Source of the DNA: Tetmemena sp. SeJ-2015
Taxonomy: Eukaryota > Ciliophora > Spirotrichea > Sporadotrichida > Oxytrichidae
Reading direction: 5' to 3'
DNA length: 13,038 bases
NCBI GenBank assembly: GCA_027382625.1
Contig: JAJKFJ010022989.1
Span: forward strand, 1-13,038
Part shown: positions 7,690-13,038 of the stretch, piece after piece
Layout: each line of letters starts with the position of its first letter
How positions within the stretch are numbered: the stretch's first letter is position 1
Translations under genes and position numbers: made by a program
Notes under the pieces: model-generated
Told to the model about the DNA's origin: nothing
Database searches by the model: none
What the model saw: the letters and a program-made list of their open reading frames with translations, nothing else

Positions 7690-8151
7690 GAAGTTAAAAA
7701 TTGTTTAAATTATAAATAAAGCTCCTCAAACAGAAGTTATTTTAGTTTCACTATCATTCCATTAAAATTAAACCAATTAAAAATATTCTATTTTTAAGTC
7801 ATTGAAATTTTTTTAATGATGATATAGAGTTTTTAATAAAATCTAAAACCCAGATTATCTTCATTGTTTTAAAGTAGATTAAAGGGTTTTCTTTCTGTTT
7901 TTCTTTAAATTTTAAAAATAGTGAAAAAAAGTTCAATTACTATTTAACTAATTTTATGACTTACTTATGATAAGCGTAGTGCTACCATCCTCTGCTTTAA
8001 GTGATTCCAAGAGCTCTCCACTCTTCTTCAGTGAGGATTCCCCTACCCTTTAACTCTGTTCCTCTTTCCCTTGGTAATACCAAAATATCTGTATTCAAAA
8101 ACTTCGTCGTATATCTTTCGAGTACTCAGGCTTCTCAACTTATCTGCTCAT
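7372..8151 (-). CDS. CKS1: CKS1/Suc1 cyclin-dependent kinase regulatory subunit (108 aa), two exons
   Basis: Small adaptor that binds cyclin-dependent kinases and phosphothreonine sites and promotes multisite phosphorylation in the cell cycle. Exon 1 is 8151-7965, exon 2 is 7513-7372, with a GTAAGT...TGTAG intron between. Protein landmarks: YSKIYDE..FEYR21; LVLPRE; LTEEEWRALG; QS52RGW55QHY; EPHILLFK71R72P; then a charged tail ending in TGA. Residues R21, S52, W55 and R72 match the family's phosphate-binding pocket. The beta-hinge, usually H-x-P-E-P-H, reads H-K-H-E-P-H, so the first proline is replaced, and the exon junction falls exactly there. Two single-base excesses in exon 1 (AAA before GATATAC; TTTT in GATATTTTGG) shift the frame twice. 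Allowing for both gives 327 nt, 109 codons. They are in both arms, so they are either shared errors or real. Confidence 0.88.
7527..7942. other. Putative 416-nt IES inside the CKS1 intron, pointer TTTAAC (GTTAAA)
   Basis: The 451-nt intron (7964-7514) has GTTAAA near both ends (7948-7943 and 7532-7527). Removing 416 nt leaves a 35-nt intron with intact GTAAGT and CTGTAG ends, a more usual size for these ciliates. Its left-arm counterpart is largely uncorrected sequence, as expected for germline-limited DNA. No frame test is possible inside an intron. Confidence 0.5.
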
Positions 8152-8608
8152 TATCTATATCTTAAGCCTTAAAATTAGTGAACTTTTAATATTTTAGCAA
8201 TTTCAAAGTGTTAATTGAAAGTAAGTTGTTTTCCATACATTTTCTGATTGCTGAATCGTTATTCAATTAATTTCATATTTTCCTTAACCTTCGAAAAATA
8301 CTCACACGCTCCATTTTATTGGCAGCAAAAGGAGATACTATGCAAAATTAATAGAGAATCACTCTACTGAAATTGAAAGGTAATTCTAGACACTCTAATT
8401 AAGATCAGCTCCTTTAAGCTACTAAGGCCTCTTTTTCTCAGAGAGAGAAGAGAGTTAATATTAAATAATATTAAGAGTTTACATGTAATTAATAGTTAAA
8501 TATTAGACAGTTGCAGCTGACTAATTTTGACTGTATCAGCTTCTCGTATTTGAGAGACTATCTTTTATCCATAAACTTCTTTCTACGAATATGGTAGAGC
8601 TATAGTTT
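8152..8608. other. Spacer between CKS1 and cytochrome c, right-arm copy
   Basis: Mirror of 6250-6708; no gene or RNA recognised. Where the arms differ, this copy has the less homopolymeric version, so it is probably the more accurate one. Confidence 0.5.
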
Positions 8609-8940
8609 TCAACCTCCCTTGAGGTAAGCGATGAGATCCTGTCTATCCTTGCCACTTGCGATACCTGCGAAAGCCATACCGTTACCTGGGGCAAAGTCAG
8701 CTGGGGACTTCAGCCACTTGTCCAAGTTACCGTCAGTCCACTTGAGGGTAGCCTTTGCTTGAAGAGCAGAAGAATTTTAAAATTTTTCCCGAACATGATT
8801 ATTAATTTTTTTTGTTAAAATTAATTAAATTTTCCCCAATTTTTAAAAAAATTTAAAGTTTTAATTTAAGGTTAGTTTATGGATGAAAAAAGTTCTTTAA
8901 AAATTTTTTTTGGGAAACATTTATTTTTTGGGGCCAATTT
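8609..8940 (-). pseudogene. CYCS: Cytochrome c, right-arm copy, 5' half degraded
   Basis: Bases 8773-8609 match the last part of cytochrome c exon 2, from SSALQAKATLKW to LIAYLKGG and TGA, without change. From 8774 to about 8953 the place of exon 1, the intron and the IES is taken by A/T-rich sequence with only scattered matches (for example ATGATTATTAATTTTT), and the haem-binding CxxCH is gone. The abrupt change at 8774 and the homopolymer character suggest unpolished sequence, not gene decay. Confidence 0.75.
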
Positions 8941-9010
8941 TTTTTTTAAATTTCTGATAAAAAATAAAATTAATTAATATTTATTTCCTCCACTAATCCT
9001 TTTCTCCTTT

Positions 9011-10258
9011 TTATCTGAGACTCAATAAAATAGTAATTTTATTGAAAACAGCAGTTGTTGGCTGGACCATAATTTGATAACTAGAAACTAAGGTGATGGA
9101 ATAAACATTACAACCCACAGTAACATTTTCACAACTATCAATAAGCTGTATCCAAACTAGCTTTAGACTCCGCTGACTCAAATTGAGAGTAGTCAACTTG
9201 TGAATCCTTCCAACATCCAAATCAGTAATTGTAAGATCACTGAGAACTCAGGAAACGGGCTTTAAGTATTTGACTTTGAAGGTATTTGTGAAGTCTTAGA
9301 ATGCTAATTTAAGTTCAATGAGCAAAATGGAGTAGTAGCTCTCTCAAGAAATATCTCCGCTCAAAATGATGCAAACAGCATGGGATACGATAGTTCAAGG
9401 TTTAATGATTTTAGCTCTTCCTAATAATTTATTTTCAAACTCTTAGCATGATCAAATCAATGATAGAAATAACTTATCTTCAAAGCCACAATCTAAATAT
9501 CTTATCTTTCTTGTATTATCTTATGAAATTAAAGTGAATATCTTCAAGCAAAGCCAAAGCAAGAAAGATATTCCAAGTAAATCAAACAGTTGTTAAAAAA
9601 TTCAGTCTTCCTGATTTATGAGAGTGAACTATGGGGAAATAAAAATGACGGTCTTCACGCTAAGCTTTGTAGCTGTTACGTTCTCAACTGCAAAATAAGA
9701 TAGAACGTTGCAGGTGCAATATCAGTTGCCAGTGACATAACTGAATAAGTATTATTCATAAACGCACAGCCTCATCGAACTAATGATATAAAAGGAAAGA
9801 TTTATGGAGAAACTGGTTTGCTCTATCCCAAAATAATGATTCAAGATAACATGGATTAGATTCTGAGTTCTCTTAAAAAGTAACTCATTCAACATTTTTC
9901 AGAGAAATACCCTGACTTCAATTGCAATCGTGCAGAGTAAGACAACTATATTTAGTTCAAGAGTGGAGGTGCACAGAAATTATAGAATGACTAATACTAG
10001 AGTCAAGGTGGTACAGGTAATAAAGGATGCTTAGGATTTGGTGCAGGCCCAACTAGTAATATTCGACATGACGATGGAAAACAAGATAATATGAGTGAGT
10101 ATTATTCAATAAATAATAGGCAAAAGGATAAAGGAAATATTGGAAAATGCTGGGTCTGTAGGCCTAGATAGATGTCAAGAGGTAGCAGCTAAGAGCCATA
10201 CTCTGCAAAGCCAATTTAAGAGCCTCAAAGAGTGACAACAGACTTCGATTAAATTTGA
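9011..10258 (+). CDS. Gene B, right-arm copy (parallel beta-helix protein)
   Basis: Exact mirror of the left-arm gene, plus strand, TGA at 10256-10258. It carries the same two IESs (9404-9458 with pointer AATGAT; 9496-9536 with pointer AATATCTT) and the same beta-helix turns. As in the left arm, no in-frame ATG is found at its 5' side, which runs into the degraded tract ending about 8953. This copy reads in sense and is the easier one to translate. Confidence 0.75.
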
Positions 10259-10364
10259 AGACCTTGTTATCAAGATCAGTGAGTGAATATAAGTAAATTT
10301 AATAATTTTAAAACTTAATAAATAAAATAGAAATCAAGTATAGATAAATCTTATAAAATAGTAA

Positions 10365-12602
10365 TCAGCTAAACAAAAGCCCTTTTATTCAATTTTTTAC
10401 AAATTACTTTTTTTTTTTTAAAAAATCCTTTTTTTTCTATAATTTTTTTTAAATCTTTTTATCCTTATTTTTACTTCTTTCATAGCCTCTACGTCTGCAT
10501 CTTACAATCCCTTGTACTTTTCCTCTTTTCTTTTCCTTTCTTTTTCAGCTTCGTCATTCTCCCTTTCAGCACCTTCCAAAATCAAGTTAACAGATTTAGC
10601 TGGCAGTTAATTAGTCTATATGTTGTACTAATGCTAACTGATTTGAATGGTTTAGCTTTAATCTCCTTCGCTACTTTACTAATGTGGCGTTGAAGCGTTC
10701 AAAGATTGACTCTCAGTTTGCTATTGAATGATGTGCTAGACAACTGTAATTGGATTTTAAATAAAGGCCTGAATTATAGCTTGATCAAATTATCTTTCTT
10801 TGAAATAATCCACGATTCTCTCAGCTGCTGTTGGGTTAACTCTAAGGCACTCCTTTATGTCAGAGTTAAGATTTCTTGTACTTCCAGGTACTCTCTACTC
10901 TAAAACGTTAAATAAGAATTGCGTTTCTGCGGGAAGTGGCTGAGGTTATTAGTAATGTTGATACTATTGTAACTAGGCTAATGCTTAAGGAGCCGATTGA
11001 TTCATAAAGTTCTGGTTTTGAAAAGATGGATTCCCATCTAAGCTTGGATGACTCAAAAAGTTTTAAGCCTGAGGGAAATGAAAAGGAGTTGCGCATTATT
11101 CGTAGCTCATAAAAGGCTAGGCGATTTAGTTTGGTAAGTAAGTTTGATTATTGTTGAAGACCTATTAGTAGCACTTAGAATTTTAAGAACTTAATTCATT
11201 CTGGTCGGATCTGAATTAAACCTCCTTTTCTTTTTAAGTTCTATGTTTAATATATTCTTCTATGCTTTATGAGGTTAATAGAATTGAGTTTTCTATTATT
11301 GGGGAAGAAGAAGTTGGAGTACCTCCAAGATGAAATATCTTTTCTTGTGAAAGCAAGAATGCCTTTGGATCTGCTGTATTTGTCACAATATTTCCTTTGC
11401 CTATATTTTTGACTTGATGAGGGTATTTTGTAATGATCGATTTCTTCTATATTAAGTTGGCATCAGCTTTGCAATCTATTTTGACCTCACTCATCAAATT
11501 AACCAATTCTTCTAATTCAATTTATCTCATGCCAATAATCTTATTTTGGTTGCTAATTTTCTAAGAGAGTCTGCAATTATTCTATTATAGATGTATTCTC
11601 TAATTTAGCTCTCTTTTCCATTCCAAGTAAAGATCGATTCTAGTCTTAAACTCCATCTAATTCAAAGAATTATCATTTGATGACTTGTCTTGTGCATTAG
11701 GACTTTTGCTTCCAAGTTTTTTTGAAAACTTACAGTCCAAAGAAGATGAACTATCTATGCAATTATCCTCGTTATGAAACATATGTAAGACTGATTCAAG
11801 CTTTGCAAACTAGTCTCTTCTAAATTGTTCATCTCTTAGGAGCTTCTCAAACTTTTCAACCTGACCTTTATAAGCTGATTCATTAACTATCTATCCTCTA
11901 TAGCATAGGAACTTTTCCTCAACATTCCCCACATTATTAAAGCTGAGCATTAGCTTATACTTAAATTCGTCAAATAAATCATGATCGTTCAATATCCTAG
12001 TCAAAGAATCTTAAATTATACTTGTAGTCTCAGGAATTCTCCCTTTGTTTTTCTCATCAGTTCGATTAGCTTCATTTTCCTTTTTCCTGGATCAGTCTCT
12101 GCTTCTACTTCTCTTCCTTTCTGAAATATTCTTTGTATCTCTTTTGTTTGTCCTACTGATTTGCGATTCCTTTTACTTTCTGTCTGCTTTATTTTCCCTT
12201 TTTGTGATTTATAAGGTTCCCTTTTCTTTAGTTTTAGCTTCTCTATTAGAATTTTTAGTACTTATTTACGATTGAGAGTTTTAAGTATGCTTTTTTGACT
12301 TTGAATTTTTTTTTCACTCTGAAGTCACCTAGTATTTATTTTTTCAAGTTCTTTTAAATTTAAAAAGATTTTTAAAACTTTAAAGGGATTTAAATTCTTT
12401 AAAGAAACGGTTTGCTTTTTTTTATTAAAAATTTGTTTACCTTTTTACTAATTTTAAAATTTGTGGCCGATTTCTTAAATCTTTTATCTGACTCTATTTT
12501 CTTGTAATTTTTTTAAATTCTTTTCAACTTTTTGATTTGAGAGGGTTTAGTTAATTGTTTTTAAGGATTGAAACGAGAACTTTGGGGAAACTGCTGATTC
12601 AT
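10365..12602 (-). pseudogene. Gene A, right-arm copy, both ends degraded
   Basis: The central coding part (about 12300 to 10471) equals the left-arm gene. The tail after DADVEAMKE is replaced at 10470-10381 by homopolymer-rich sequence, and the first MDSs and IESs A1 and A2 (12306-12560) are badly altered, although islands such as GAGTCAGATAAAAGATTT survive in reverse complement. The start ATG (12602-12600) and TGA (10367-10365) positions are still identifiable. Confidence 0.7.
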
Positions 12603-13038
12603 GATGCGATATAAAGGCAAAAAATTATTTTATTTCAAAAAAAAAATCTTAAATCTTTTTTGATTTTTTCAAAAATTCGTAATTAAAATTTTTAAAATTA
12701 AATAAATTTTTTTAATTTGGGTTTAATTTTTAAGAATAATGGTCAATTTTAACCAAATGATTATGAATCCCAAAATAAACATAATATTATTTTATATTTA
12801 AAAAATTGAAATTTTATCAAATTTAAAGAATAATTTTAATTTTTTTAAAAAAAAAATTTTTGTTATTATAAAAATAAAGATTTTTAAAAATTTTATAAAT
12901 TAATTTGAAATAATAAATTAAAATTATCCAATATAAAATTTTTTAAAAAGATTATAAAATTTTTAAAATAAATATTAATTTAATTGAAAAATTTTTTGAT
13001 AATATTTGAAATAAAATTTAAAAATAATAAAAGATTTG
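12603..13038. other. Degraded copy of the gene A/gene C spacer
   Basis: Begins as a clean mirror of 2089-2058, then becomes A/T-rich with long runs. Islands such as AACCAAATGA match the left arm near 1890. No gene seen. Confidence 0.6.

Larger units (their letters stand above)
7690..13038 (-). repeat. Right arm of giant inverted repeat
   Basis: Reverse complement of about 1740-7307. It carries CKS1 exon 1, a broken cytochrome c, gene B and gene A in mirror order. The arm is net shorter than the left inside two degraded tracts (about 57 bases lost near 8774-8953 and 25 near 10381-10470). Confidence 0.9.

Noticed and set aside
8200..8600. Long open frame on the plus strand in the CKS1/cytochrome c spacer
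   Set aside because: With a single stop codon such frames are common in AT-rich DNA; no motif, start context or composition supports it.
1..13038. Telomere repeats (C4A4/G4T4), Tc1-like germline transposons, tRNA or rRNA genes, CRISPR arrays
   Set aside because: None seen on either strand; G/T-rich bits such as 8935-8945 are inside degraded tracts and are not repeats.

Overview
The window looks like germline (micronuclear) DNA of a spirotrich ciliate of the Oxytricha/Stylonychia type. Three things point there. (1) Every recognisable gene ends in TGA and uses in-frame TAA and TAG as glutamine. (2) The genes are broken into open segments by short inserts flanked by direct repeats of 3-9 bp. 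Removing one repeat copy plus the insert restores a single frame, as expected for internal eliminated sequences (IESs) with pointers. (3) The repeats are varied and mostly lack the obligatory TA of Paramecium or Euplotes IESs. All calls come from reading the sequence by eye; nothing was searched.

Layout of the left half: gene C, minus strand, 1528 to beyond base 1 (unknown Ser/Asn/Gln-rich protein, six IESs); an AT-rich divergent spacer (1529-2089); gene A, plus strand, 2090-4436 (unknown coiled-coil and Gln-rich protein of about 718 aa, three IESs); gene B, minus strand, about 5790-4543 (parallel beta-helix repeat protein, two IESs, N-terminus missing); cytochrome c, plus strand, 5860-6249 (one intron, one 16-nt IES); and exon 1 of a CKS1/Suc1 cyclin-dependent-kinase subunit, plus strand, 6709-6895.

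The right half is the same locus in reverse: a giant inverted repeat, roughly 1740-7307 against 7690-13038, with a single-copy loop of about 0.4 kb. The second exon of CKS1 lies only in the loop, on the minus strand, so only the right-arm CKS1 (8151 to 7372, minus) is a complete collinear gene. Where both arms are clean they are nearly identical, IESs included. Each arm also has tracts that dissolve into A/T homopolymer-rich noise while the partner stays readable (7017-7307, 8774-8953, 10381-10470, 12306-13038). The pattern best fits a fold-back chimeric long read, partly error-corrected, rather than a genuine germline palindrome, though only mapping of independent reads would settle this.

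The five genes do not form a pathway: respiration (cytochrome c), cell cycle (CKS1), a beta-helix protein and two unknowns. In this ciliate group each would be expected to end up on its own macronuclear chromosome after IES removal. The main biological content is the rearrangement architecture: at least twelve IES candidates, a short intron apparently interrupted by a large IES, and a beta-helix gene whose first part is not contiguous.
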